64,000 bases of DNA from Acanthochromis polyacanthus. Its lineage: Eukaryota; Chordata; Actinopteri; Pomacentridae. This document shows positions 37,045-48,390 of the stretch, one piece after another. The notes under the pieces are model-generated. The model worked only from the letters and a program-made list of their open reading frames with translations. It ran no database searches and was not told the origin of the DNA. The number at the start of each line of letters is the position of its first letter. Within the stretch, counting starts at the first letter, position 1. The stretch lies in NCBI RefSeq assembly GCF_021347895.1, contig NC_067120.1, forward strand, positions 16,167,361 to 16,231,360, in the 5' to 3' direction. Both the position numbers and the translations under genes were made by a program.

Positions 37045-38747
37045 TACTATGACACGAGAACCACGGACAGTCTATCCTTTTTAATCAGCTCTCGCATGTG
37101 ATATTGTTCCTAAATGACTGTACTTCAAGGAAAGCTTTGCTCGTTTTGCAGTGCAGTTTGTCGTTGTTGTCGTCTTGTCGATAAGTTAAATGGCCCCATA
37201 GTGGCTGATGTCACCAGAGCTTAAAAAGAAAGATGAACCTCTGCAGTATGAAATCACTCACTTTTTATTGACCGGGCATATATTGCCCAATAGATACGTG
37301 GAAAATGAAGAGTTCTGTGCACTGGTCTGCATTGTTCTTGAATGAAGGATCAAACAAATAAGGTTCCTTTGGGATACAGTGTTTTAATATTCCTTCTTGA
37401 ATGTGTAAGAATTAAAACAACGAGGCAATAAGATGGTCTTTCCTCTCATTGGCTGGTTGTAACTGATAAAGTTCCTGGACTCTCTGGTAAATTAGGTGCT
37501 GGTTTGCTTTGATGAGCCTCTCCAGGATGTAGCCACACCTGACTACTGCACAGATAGCTACTACAATTCCGTCTACGTACAAGCACACACACTTTATATA
37601 CATGCACATACTGAAAGTTTCGTTCTATTATTGATATGCTGTATTTTTTTGCCCAAAGATATGTATTTACTTATCAGAAAATCAGGTTTCATGGGTGAAT
37701 CATTAGAGAGCCCTCACATTATGAGGTGGAATGTCAGAATTTCCTGTGTGTGAAAAATTTACACACTCAGTTTTCCATCTCAACGTTTTGAGTGCCCCCC
37801 CACTGAGAGCTCTCAACCTCCAATCCTGCTTCTAAAGGCTGGAGTGGTGAACTGGGACGAGTGATATTCAAATCAAAGCTGCCTGAGCGCAAAATGGAAA
37901 TGAGCTCTAGTCATTGACAGGAATTCGTAACCAGGCTGACGTATCACACGCTCAGTGATATCCAGCAAATCCTGCAACATGTGAACACATGGGCGACGGA
38001 TGATTAGGAATAGTCAATCAGATGTAGCAATATGCCTCCAGTAAGAGCAAATATGGGAAACACTGGAGCTGATAGTGTTTCTTTTGTAGTTTTTTTGCAT
38101 TCATTTATTTATTATTTATCATAATTTGTTCAGAAATAGTAGAGCCTTGTAACGATATAAAAGATATTGAATTACAGCCTGTTGTGTGTATGAACAAATA
38201 TCCACAAACATTTGATTTTTCAGGGATTTTGTAGATGACAAATTACATGAGACATTTTGGTACATTGATAGTCTCACCATGTCTCAGTCTGTCATACTAA
38301 ATAATATCTCTAGTTGTTGATGTGTTTTAGAGCTGTCCTTTCCTTTTTTTCCTCACACCTGTTAATACAGACTTGCATCTGAATCATTCTCCTTCAATTC
38401 CACGCACTTGCATCAGAGCTATACTTGAAATTAACTGCTGTGATTGAGGCTGCCTGACCACAACGGAAGGCAAATGCATTTTAAGTTGTGAACAACCACA
38501 CACAGAGAAGCCATAGAGAAGGGTGTGAAGCAATAATCACTTATGTGAGGGAATAAGTGCAGAGAGAAAGCTTAGTGAGCTGCTGTGTGAAGTGGGTGTG
38601 ATTGTCAGATTGTTGGTTTCAGAAAGTCTTAGAAATTGTTGAAACTTTGGAAAAGTGTGGAATGTCTGATCCAAGACCTACATGCTTAAAGCAACACAGA
38701 GAGAGTAGTGTCCTGTTGTACCTTTGCCTTTGTTGTTAAGTGTATAG
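37045..38747. other. non-coding stretch, no gene seen
   Basis: No exon or transposon recognised. The 37.8-38.05 kb part looks single-copy and of balanced composition. Confidence 0.45.
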
Positions 38748-39035
38748 GTCAGGGTAGAGACTGCGATTTGGTAGAGTTGGAGTTTCTACCAGTAGAGATT
38801 GCGATCGCAACCTCTACCAGTAGAAACTCCGATCCTACCAGTAGAGATTTGTCAGGGCTAAGGTTAGACTTTTAAGGTTAGGGTCAGGGGTCAGATTTAA
38901 AATTCCATCTCTACTGGTAGGATTGGAGTTCCTACTGGTAGAGACTCCAATCGCAAACTCTACTGGTAGAGACTCCAATCGCAATCTCTACTGGTAGAAA
39001 CTCCAATTCTACCAAATCGCAGTCTCTACCCTGAC
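38748..39035. mobile_element. 288-bp foldback element with long terminal inverted repeats
   Basis: The arms 38749-38805 and 38978-39034 are reverse complements over 57 bp with a single mismatch. Each begins TCAGGGTAGAGACTGCGATT. One further G/C pair extends the ends. The 172-bp middle includes TTAGGGTCAGGGGTCAGA and more arm-like repeats. Seven copies of the near-palindromic decamer CTAC(CA/TG)GTAG lie at 38786, 38814, 38835, 38911, 38932, 38960 and 38988. Spacings mirror each other: 28 and 21 on the left, 21, 28 and 28 on the right. No coding capacity is present. The 1.8% arm divergence suggests a young or gene-converted copy. Target duplication is not clear (TATA-rich on both flanks). It is a MITE or foldback element of unassigned superfamily. 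Confidence 0.85.
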
Positions 39036-39688
39036 ATATATATATCTCAGAAATTTGTACCAAAAACTCTTTAAGCCTTGGCTATTCTGTGATCCACTTC
39101 TACACCAGCGTCTCCTGTGTGGAATATTTCAGCAACATCACCAGCGTTGTGCCCAGCTTCACTAGGAGTTGTCTTCGAGCACAGTGGGACATCGCATCAG
39201 GTTTCAGCAGGATTTACAGGGTGAATTTGTTATCATTGTTGGCCATTGTGAAAATGCGTCTCTTGCTGAAGGCTGCCACATTTAGACTCTTTCAGGGAAA
39301 CCATTCAACAGTGAAACTGTGCAGCAGACTGAAGAATAAGACTCTTTAGACGGAAATGTCACTCGAAAACCTGACAAAGAAAGAGAAAGGTGTGCGGGCT
39401 TTTCTCTGAATACGACACTCAGTATTCTATCGGACTGAGAGGCCGGGGTCATGCGTCACTAGATAAGAGGGTCATGTTTAGTTGAAGTTCACCCTGGGGT
39501 GAAATGGACCAGATGGACTGTCCCAAAACTCCTTTTTCCTTTAGTGTATCAATTAGCTGGCATTAACACTCCAGTGCCCACCCTAAAGACAAGTCTGGTG
39601 GAGATTTATAGAGCTTCTGCTTGCGCTGATTGATTCCAGATTTGTGCTCACCCAAATAAATGTACTTTACTTGTATTGCTTAGCAGTT
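39036..39688. other. non-coding gap, no gene seen
   Basis: An 86-codon frame at 39089-39349 has no known domain or splice context. A short TA run directly follows the foldback element. Confidence 0.4.
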
Positions 39689-39926
39689 GGGCTGTAGATA
39701 ATGATTTTCAGCACCAAATCATTTGTCATATATATTTTTTCTTAATTATTTAATCTATAAAATGCAGGAAGATTGTAGAAAAAGACCTTTACATTTCCCA
39801 AAGTTTGCAGCTTAAAACCCGAAGTTATTCAAAATACAATCATACAGTATGAATCTGAAGGCTGGAACCAGTAAATGATTATTTTTGTTAAATGATTTAA
39901 ATGACTAATTTGATCAACGGAATAGT
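39689..39926 (+). repeat. hAT-like dispersed repeat family R2, copy 2
   Basis: It begins GGGCTGTAGATAATGATTTT, continues TTAATCTATAAAATGCAGGA, and ends AAGGCTGGAACCAGTAAATG with TGACTAATTTGATCAACGGA. The block order is that of the copy at 29005-29262 and of the teleost consensus I recall. It is strongly decayed. Confidence 0.5.
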
Positions 39927-40040
39927 TTTTGAACACACAGTGCCACAGGGGAATTGTAGAGTCTAATCAACATTCTCCAAGTCTGAAAAACAGATTTGTT
40001 AGTTACAAAACTTGCAATACACAACATTTTGCTTCTTGTG

Positions 40041-40725
40041 TCAGCTACAACAATAAAACCGCTGACAGGTCAAGTGAATAACATTGATTATGTGGTTTGC
40101 AATGACCCTTGTCGAGGGGCGGAATAAATTAGGGAGCAAATAATGAACGGTAAGTTCTTAAAGAATCATGAAAAATGGGGAACTGTAAGGACGTCATGGG
40201 ATTTGACAAGGGCCAAATAAAGAAACTGGATGACTGGTTCAGAAAATCTACATAACAGCAGGTCTTGAGGAGTGCTTACATTATTCAGTGGCTGGCACTG
40301 ACCAAAAGTGGTCCAAAGAGGAAGAAGCCTTGAAGCAGTGACAGGTTCTTTAATGCCCTAAGGTTCACTGGTGTGCATGTGGAGCATGTCGGTGGAGTCT
40401 GGACCCATATCTGAGCGACTGCACAAACTGCTGAAAACCTGAATGCTGGCTGGAGCAGAAAGATGTCAGAACACAGAGGGCAGCCCTGTATGTCCAGCTG
40501 GATAGTTGCAGACCAGTCAGAGTGCCCATGCTGACCTCTGTCTACCACTGAATGCACCTACAATGGGCATGAGAGCATCAGAACAGGACAGTGGAGAAAT
40601 AACGGAAGGCTGTTCCTTTGACATGTACCACCTACCTAAACACTGTTGCTGCATTGTTCCACATGCACTCCTACATATTCTCTGATGGCAGTGGGACTTG
40701 GTGATGTCTTCAGATGACTTATTTG
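40041..40725 (+). mobile_element. Tc1-like element family T2, N-terminal part, plus strand
   Basis: It begins with terminal-repeat-like TCAGCTACAACAATAAAACC, then CTGACAGGTCAAGTGAATAA. The transposase remnant keeps FDKGQI (near 40204) and RPVRVPMLTSVYH followed by stops and WA-EHQNR (near 40512-40585), matching the family pattern RPVRVPMLTPVHRR...QWAREHQNW. Downstream, GACATGTACCACCTACCTAA (40620-40639) is a later segment of the gene, so the stretch between has been deleted. In-frame stops and frameshifts make it dead. The family also occurs, inverted, at 51865-52312. Confidence 0.82.
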
Positions 40726-40729
40726 CAAT

Positions 40730-40855
40730 TAAAATGAAAATTCAACATATTTAAAATAGCACATCAGCACACTTAAGAAGTTGGAACAAGATAATGTTTG
40801 ATATTTTGCTGATAAATGAATTAAATGAGCAATTGGTCATCAACTTGCGGCTAGC
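40730..40855 (+). repeat. possible third copy of repeat family R2 (partial)
   Basis: CACTTAAGAAGTTGGAACAA, then ATGTTTGATATTTTGCTG and AATTAAATGAGCAATTGGTC resemble the right part of family R2. The match is weaker than in the other two copies. Confidence 0.3.
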
Positions 40856-41040
40856 AAAAAGAGATCTGATGAAGCGGTTGTCGACAGCGATCCCTAAAAT
40901 ATAGAGTAAGGTGCTTCTACTGTCAACATGTATACCCTATTTGTCTGCTTATTAATCTAAGAATCAACAATATCATGATATTATTGGCCCACAAACTAAA
41001 GAATTTCAAAATTTGAATTCTCAAGCTGAATCCAATAATC

Positions 41041-41225
41041 AATTAAATTAAATTTTATTTATATAGAGCTAATTGACAACATATGTCATCTCACAGCACT
41101 TAACATAGTAAGGTACAGTCCTTAAGAATTTTAAACAGAACCCAACAATCCAAAGTTGCCATTGGATTCCCTATGAGAAAGCAGCCAGCGACTGTGGGAA
41201 AGAAACAAAAACAAACAAAAAAAAG
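41041..41225. repeat. dispersed teleost repeat (TTTATTTATATAG type)
   Basis: AATTAAATTTTATTTATATA, then TGACAACATATGTCATCTCA, CAGCACTTAACATAGTAAGG and AACCCAACAATCC match a repeat widely spread in teleost genomes. I think it is the 3' part of a retroelement but cannot prove its class. No terminal structures are visible. Confidence 0.55.
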
Positions 41226-44200
41226 CCCCCAAATCGTCTAGAAATGATTAGATGTGCACTGTATACAACATTTTTTTTTATTGAGCTCACGAATTACATT
41301 TCAGTAATAACGCACAATTCTGCATGTTGCTGATCCACATATGGGACAGACGAGTCAGAAAATGGCTGTGAAGAGGATCCATTCCCCCATGGAAGGTCAC
41401 CAGGTGGAGGAAAATGACCCGGAATGGCTGCAGCCTGTAATCATCCGTTTTAATTTGGTGTGAGCCGTTACCAGAGAGAACGCATCTGTCCAGAGTGACT
41501 TATTGATTTCATAAGACGGCTAGTAAAGCCTGCGTCGAAGCTCAGCACCAACAACCTGCAAGCCCTGTGACCACCGCGATGAGCTGTCATCTAGAAGAAA
41601 AGAACCTGAGCAGAGGCGTGAAACCTTTCAGCAGTGCTCGGTCCCCTAATGCTCCAAGGAAATGCCATTTCACATGGCTGTAATTGAAATTTATTTTGTC
41701 ATCACTGTGGCGAGTCAACTTCATTTACTGAGCTCTGTCTTACCTGTGCCTGGGGATATATTTCACACCTCTGTGATAATAATGATAAAAGTATGTTTTA
41801 ACATTTTTGTGGGAATTGCAGATTAATTATTCAGATGGCAGCTGATATGTTAGGTTACAAAATATCTGCAGCTGTGATAAATTCATTGGGTTTTGCTGTG
41901 CTGGAATTTGAAATGCAGATACCGCGTTTACTCATTGAACACTTGCTTGGTTTTCAGATTCCTGCATTGCTATATCAAACTCAAAAGTTGAAAGTCTAAT
42001 ACAACCATCACAGTCTGTCTTGATAAATCCACATTAGGCCGCTGTGGCCTTACTCTCTGTGGATCCCAGAGTGTGATGTAGAGGCAGCCATACGATCGCC
42101 CTTCATTCCTCGCAGCCGTACTAGGAATGCACTGCATGAAGAGGTTCATTACCTCCACACCATCCCTCCCCCTGCTCCACTTCCCCCTTCACGCAGCTCG
42201 GAGACACACCAGCAGAAATAACATGAAAAACCTCTCGGCCTCGCTAAAACCAAAACCCAGACTCACGGGGCTGCGTCTGAATTATGCTGTAGATTAAAAA
42301 GTGAATGAATCATATTTGGAGCACATGGCAGTTCAGCAAAAAGCAATCAATCACATTGGGGGTGAGATGCTTTTCACAAGGGTTATCACTTATTCTGAAA
42401 TAGCCATTTCCAGTCAGTAATTGGATGAGTTTGTTAGCATGCTTAGCATGAGGGAAAAGAGAGCGTTTAAATGGTGTACATGGATGTGGTTGTGTTTGTG
42501 TGTGTGTGTCATACAACTTATTAAAAATGTTTCGACTCTGTTAACCTCACAACAACCCCACCCTTTAATTAGAGTTGGTTTTGAAGGGTTCAATGGCAGC
42601 ATTGGCTCTAAATGCTCTCTTTCCTTGGACTAATTGAGAGTTAGGGCTCCTGTGTGCATTCAGTGAATCCGTGGAAAGGCATGTGGGTACTTGACAGGTG
42701 GGCTCATAATGTCTGGCCCCTCAGGGGATACAGAGATGTGAAGTTGTTGCTGTAATTGCTCATGCAGCGCGGTGGCCTTCCCTTTTGTCTGCACAGGTCC
42801 ATCAGCGGCAGTGGGGGGCCTCCCTTCTTTGTCTGTGGTGATAACTTGATGGTGAAGTAGTCGTTCTTTGTTTTCTACTACCTTGTGCTATATGTGCAGT
42901 TTAGTGCATTTAAAATGGCTCCAGCCTGTTTCAGTTGCTTGAATTCAGGGGTGATCGGTTTCCTCTAAAAAATTCTGCCTTTGTGAAGGAGCGGTCAAAC
43001 ATATGGGACTTTGCTCATGCATCTTCTATACATCCAATTTCATTGTGAATAACAATGGCATGTTTCTGCATGTGTTGAGTTGTTTGTCTGTGTGTGATTT
43101 ATCTTTGTGTACGTGAACGCTTTTGTGTGTTTGTGTGCAGAGCTTCAGCTCTAACATCTGGCACTAGTGTGATTGGTGTGGTGAGCCCTCAGGCCTTTTC
43201 ATAGGTGATAGATGACACCTATCACAACCTGTCAGCAGGGACCGAGCCAGCCAACCAGCAGCCTGCCCTCCTTTATCTTCACCCCCAGTTTTTACTGCAG
43301 AGAGAGATGGAGAGATGGCGGGAGTAAAGAGAGTGACTCATTGCCATTTATGAATATAAAGATGTGTGCAATGTTGTGTTACGCGGCAGCCCTGAAACCC
43401 TGACATGCCTTCAGAAAATGTGCCTTTATTCTCAAGTAAGTTGTCAGTAGGTCATACAGTTGGTTTAATGAATAAAGCAGCAAATCCAAAGAAACAATAT
43501 TAGAGTTGTCAAGAGTGGTTAATTTTGAGCAGAAGACCCGGCAGTTTGCGTGCTTTCTGAAGCTGTTACATGTAAATCCACATCGCAGTGAATGTGAATG
43601 AGGAATCTAGATAAAGAACATTCTTCGTTCTCCAGATGAGGTGTTTCATTGGTGTCCAGGAACAGGCTGTGTTTTAGCACCGTCAGAAAACCTGCCAACC
43701 AGCTTCTCTCCGGACTCTGCAGGCTGAGACGGTCATTAGAACCCATCTGTTGTATCCTTTTACTCGCTTTCATTCTTTGTCTTTCATCTTTCATTTCTTT
43801 AGTATCATTGTCACAGCAGAGGTGATGATGAACTGAGTCGCACTGGGTTATGATCTCCCTCCTGGTGAAGTCATTTGCTGCCAAAGTTGCCTTATTTGGA
43901 ATGTGATTATTAGTGGTTGTTAAGTTGTTTTTATAGTTGTGTGTTAAGGGGTTGTGGTATCACACCGCTGTGACATGTGCCTAAGGTGACTGGAGAGACA
44001 TGGCTTGGTCAGCTTTAGATGCTGCCTTTGGTTAAATCACTAGAACTACTGTACCTTTGGCCAAACCAACAGACACTCTGATGTGAAAGTAAAATTCCAC
44101 ATTTAACTCCAGTTACTTGCAGTAAACAACTGACATCTATGGTGTCCATCTATATTCTTTACTGCCTGTGAAGATTCTTACTCTTCCACATTATGTTACA

Positions 44201-44934
44201 TTTAGATGCACGAGGTCAACTGATGTACTGTAGTCTGTGTATGACATCAGGATGTGGGCACAATATAAGGCAACAGGTTCCACTTTACTGACTTTATCAA
44301 AACCTAAACAGTCATCTGACAACATCTGTAACATCACTACACCAGACATGAACACGACACTGAACACGTAGTTTTTGTTGACTGCTAAGGGAGTTGATGT
44401 GTCTTTTTTTCCTGGCAACATCTGCAGCGCACAAACTGCGTTTGTTTTAGGATTGCTGAGTCTTTGGTTTAAGACACAGCAAAGGAACTGTTTTCACTGA
44501 GTATGTGTGATATGGATGACTTAACAGCTACACACTCCAGTAGATTCTACAGCAGATAAAGTCAATAAAGCAACCGTCAACTGGTAGCTACAGGCCAATA
44601 AATGACAGTCTGAAGTCTGAAGCATTCCAGCAGTCATTTCTTGTATACATGTCACTACAATAGTAGCAGTAAAGGAAGATAATTTACAAAATATTAATAA
44701 ATTAATAGATCTCAACATTTACCCAACATGTAGTTTTAACCTGTTGTCATTCCCAGGCATCAAATCCTGCCATTTCGTCAAAGCTGCTGGCGTCTCAGAG
44801 ATATGCATAGGATGCCCTTTGGTATCAGTACCACACACATCAATATTTGACATAAAGGGTTTTTCCAGATGAAAAAAGTGACATAAGAAGATTGGAGGTC
44901 TCGTGGTGCCATAAATCACAGGACTTTCACCCAG
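41226..44934. other. repeat-poor non-coding stretch, 3.7 kb
   Basis: No gene recognised. The longest frame (121 codons, minus, 43519-43884) has no known domain. A GTGTGTGCAG acceptor-like site occurs near 43140, without a supportable exon. 41.3-42.3 kb has single-copy-looking segments. Confidence 0.5.
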
Positions 44935-45285
44935 GAGACCAAGCTCTGTCTCTCTCTTTGGACCAGGATTTTTTTTGTTTTGTTTTGTTTTTTATGTTGA
45001 TCCACTGAACCCCAAAATCCACCAGTAGGTTTAAAAGGCATATTATTAAAAATGAATTACAAATAATGTTTTTTAAACACCCCTTAGAGCCACAAACTGT
45101 ATACACAAAAGACATTTTCAACTTTCCAGTGGTCTAACTGTGAAGCTGCTGTGACCAACAGTCAGTGAGTAACAGTGGTCCTGGGATTGAACGGCAGGAT
45201 GTGTTCACACAGCACAGACGGACAGATTTGGTAATAAATTCCAAATATAAGGAATAAAATACCTATTGTATGTGGAGGTACCATG
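44935..45285 (+). repeat. dispersed repeat family R3, copy A
   Basis: TGACCAACAGTCAGTGAG at 45152, then CTGGGATTGAACGGCAGGAT and GTGTTCACACAGCACAG align with 47658-47785 in the same direction. The preceding part contains TTTCACCCAGGAGAC (44935-44949), shared exactly with 59547-59561. I recognise the general phrases from teleost repeats but not the class. Borders are approximate. Confidence 0.45.
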
Positions 45286-47657
45286 TTGATTTCATTTTTT
45301 TTTGTAGCTGTGTTATCCTGCGCAGAAGACATTTTAAGCAAATTCGATTTCCACTCACTGTTCACTTTAAGTTTCACACACTGTGTAGTTTTGTTTTCAT
45401 TTGCTGTATTGTATATTTACGCACCACCAGGTAGTTGGTTAAAATGCATCCTTTCATTTACACCATTTAGCCCCTGTTACAAGGCAAACTTCTTGTTGCA
45501 CAAGAAGTTTGTCTTGTGGAAAAACTGGGCTTGTAGCTGAAAAGCGTTTCAGAAGAAGTCAAAAATATTGGCTCCGTTAATAAGTGATCAACACAAAGAC
45601 ACTTTATGCATGGTAAACATTCCTCTTTCTCTCCATAAATGCGAGCTCACTACACATATTTGAATGTTATACATCTTATTGAAGCATTCACACACAACTC
45701 AAACCACTGTGCACAGTAAAGTACATCCACTCGGCTGTAGCTCTCGCATGTTAATGCATTAACCAGGGAGCCCTGGATGAGGTTTGACAAAGTGCCGGCT
45801 CAGGGCCACTGTGGCTTTCCTTGTGCCTGATAATAATTGATGGATGACTGTGGTGCAGGACACTGACAGCCTGGTTGCCTGGCCTTTACCCTCTGCCAAC
45901 TCAACCCTTACATGTGTGAAATAGCCAATTACTCTGACGCCTATTGAAAGTAATAGGCTGATGAGCAAATGGCTACTGTGGGACATTGGAGAACCTTGTA
46001 GATGGAGGAAGAATAAGATAAAGTTCTGGCAGGAACAGCTGCCACCACCCCAGCTGGGACTGCTGGATACCGTGCACGCAGGAGAAGAAAGGGTCAGCTA
46101 AGTATTTTCTCCCTCTAACCACGGTATCCCCGTGCTGTATTGACCTAAAGTTTATGATCCATGATACAGTCATGTTATACAGGAGCTAATTTACAGAAAT
46201 AAATCCTCCTTTTAGAGGCTGTTAAATGGATAATGGAAACAGCAGCAGCCATACATTCTCAAGGAAGCATTAAACACCATTTTTGCTGGGGTATGGAAAG
46301 TCATACGCTGCGTGGCGAGCTAACGCTAGCCAGCCATAGAATATTGACAGAACAATCCATCTTTATAAAAGACAGTGAACAATTCCAATCTATTTTCTGA
46401 AATCACATTATCAGAGGCAATATATGACTGCATCTAAATATATACAGGAGATATATATATGAAGGGAGAGGGGAATCAGATCGGGTGTACAGTCAAGCAT
46501 CCCAGATAGAAAGGTGAGTAGTCTCTCTTCATAATTGGACAGGTTATTTTTACACAATGCTGACGTATCGGGCTGCTTGCTGACACATGTAGCTGTATAT
46601 CTCTCAAATATTCTCTGTAATTCGCTTTGGCCGTCTCTCCGTGCCGCCTCCACGTCGTCTCTGCAGCTCTGCCCTCCCCCCGTCGCCGTCTCTGGCTTGC
46701 CCCCATTCATCCTCACCCTCTCTTCCATTTACTTTTACTCTCTCTTCATCTTCGCTGCATTTCAGCCTCATCTATTGTTTTTTTTTCCTCTGCAGCATTT
46801 TTCAGCCTCCCGCTATTCAAACAAAGCATAATTGACTGATGTTTTGGAGCGTCCCACTTTGAAAGGAGACACTGATTGGACACGGTTTGTTCTCCATGTA
46901 ACCAAAGCCATTCATTTTGTGCTAATTCAATCCCAGCTAGACTCCCACCCTAATCTATTCGTGTTTCAGTCGGAGGCAAAAGAAAATTAGATCCGGACAT
47001 AGATATAATGTAGCTTCTTTAAGATTTCTTATTTGCTTGTATGCCAATTAATTTATCATCCAACAAACACTGTATGACAAGACTTCTGTTGCCTCCTAAC
47101 ATGTAGTCATCTGATGCAGCAGACTTACATTTACTTTCCAACAAAATAACCTTTTTAACTTTGTTTCCCATGTGCACAAACTCTTGAAGGCATTTCAAGT
47201 CTAATCCAATCATACCAGTATGAGCTCTGTTACCTCCACTTAAGAGTTCAAAGACAAACCTCGCCTGCCCTTGGCGTTTGTCTGACACATGAGTGTATCG
47301 GGCCCTCCCCTGCCTCACACAAGCCAATGGTGATGGATGATCTGTAATACATCACTAAGCTGGAGCTGGGTGGGTGGCACACCTGACTGTCAAGGCTGTT
47401 CTCAACTACCGGCCTCTCTAAAAATAAAACTAAGTTTTAAACAAATGAGCTCGTCACCAATGCAACTATCTAAAGCTCCTGCACAATGAGTTGTAGCCAA
47501 ATAATGAAGAAAGTGTAGATGAGGAAAGAGTTGATGGAGTCCTGTCATTTTTGTCTCATTTCCAAAAAAAAAGCCAAAAGTAAACTCTTCTCTTTAACAA
47601 GATTTGGTGCAAAACTAAAGATTCTGCACTCCTTGGCAGACTTTTGAGACTCCACTC
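45286..47657. other. non-coding stretch, no gene seen
   Basis: It holds a hairpin (45481-45515, listed) and a strongly pyrimidine-rich tract at about 46625-46800 ending CTCTGCAG. Three overlapping plus frames (46535-46839) read as low-complexity Ser/Pro/Leu because of that tract and are not accepted as genes. Confidence 0.45.
45481..45515. repeat. short hairpin, 12-bp perfect stem, 3-base loop
   Basis: CAAACTTCTTGT (45485-45496), loop TGC, then ACAAGAAGTTTG (45500-45511). After one mismatched pair the stem extends by a further three pairs (AAG/CTT), giving 15 of 16 pairs. No T run follows on either strand. Function unknown. Confidence 0.8.
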
Positions 47658-47785
47658 TGACCAACAGTCACGCAACAGCAATTCTGGGATTGAACTGCAG
47701 GATGTGTTTACACAGTCAAATATGGGAACAGTTTCTAAAAATAAAGGAGTAAAGTATCTTTTGGTTGTAGCACCACAATTTTCTC
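47658..47785 (+). repeat. dispersed repeat family R3, copy B
   Basis: TGACCAACAGTCACGCAACAG, CTGGGATTGAACTGCAGGAT and GTGTTTACACAG match copy A at about 70% by eye, same orientation, 2.5 kb apart. Beyond about 47785 the similarity fades. Confidence 0.45.
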
Positions 47786-47996
47786 TCTCGTGTTAGTATC
47801 ACCTGTGTACAAGTAAAGGAAAAAAGAAAAAAAATGAAGATATCATCCGAAAACTTTGCTAAATTTAAGGTTTCATGTTGGTGTAGCTTTTAGCCATGTT
47901 ACCAGCTCAAATCAAGGGGTGATGGCGAGGGCTGGTCTACCACTTTTGTCCAGAATACATGTCAAGAAGCATCGAATGGAATTAAAGACATTTAGA

Positions 47997-48390
47997 AGGT
48001 GACTTTGGTTATCTTGATACTTTTCATCTGGCACCACCATGAGGTTGATATTTATGGTTTACATTCACCTATTGAATGGATTCCAGTGAAATGACTGACT
48101 GACTATGACAATTCCCTGACTTTTCATCACAAAGCAATTATCATATTATAATCATTATCAACATATTGAATAGATTTCCTGCACAAATGCAATTTTTAGT
48201 AACTTCAAAAGCAATTAATGTTAATTAGAAATGATATCAAAGCCAAAATGATGAACAGTGCAAACATTTCATCCGCTAAGCATCAAGTTTTATCATGGTC
48301 AGCTTTTATCCAGAAGCACTGCTGTACCTAAATACAGCCTCACAGAGCTGCTGGCATGGCTGTACACTAATAGTCTCGTTTTATTTCTGA
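47997..48390 (-). repeat. dispersed repeat family R1, copy 3 (minus)
   Basis: ACTTTTCATCTGGCACCACC, ATGAGGTTGATATTTATGGT, then GAAGCACTGCTGTACCTAAA and ACAGCCTCACAGAGCTGCTG follow the R1 family in reverse orientation. The last two blocks belong to the end not present in copies 1 and 2, so the three copies are differently truncated. Confidence 0.6.

Noticed and set aside
38786..38997. Seven repeated decamers considered as a CRISPR-like array
   Set aside because: Repeats are only 10 bp, occur in both directions and have no unique spacers. They belong to a foldback element in vertebrate DNA.
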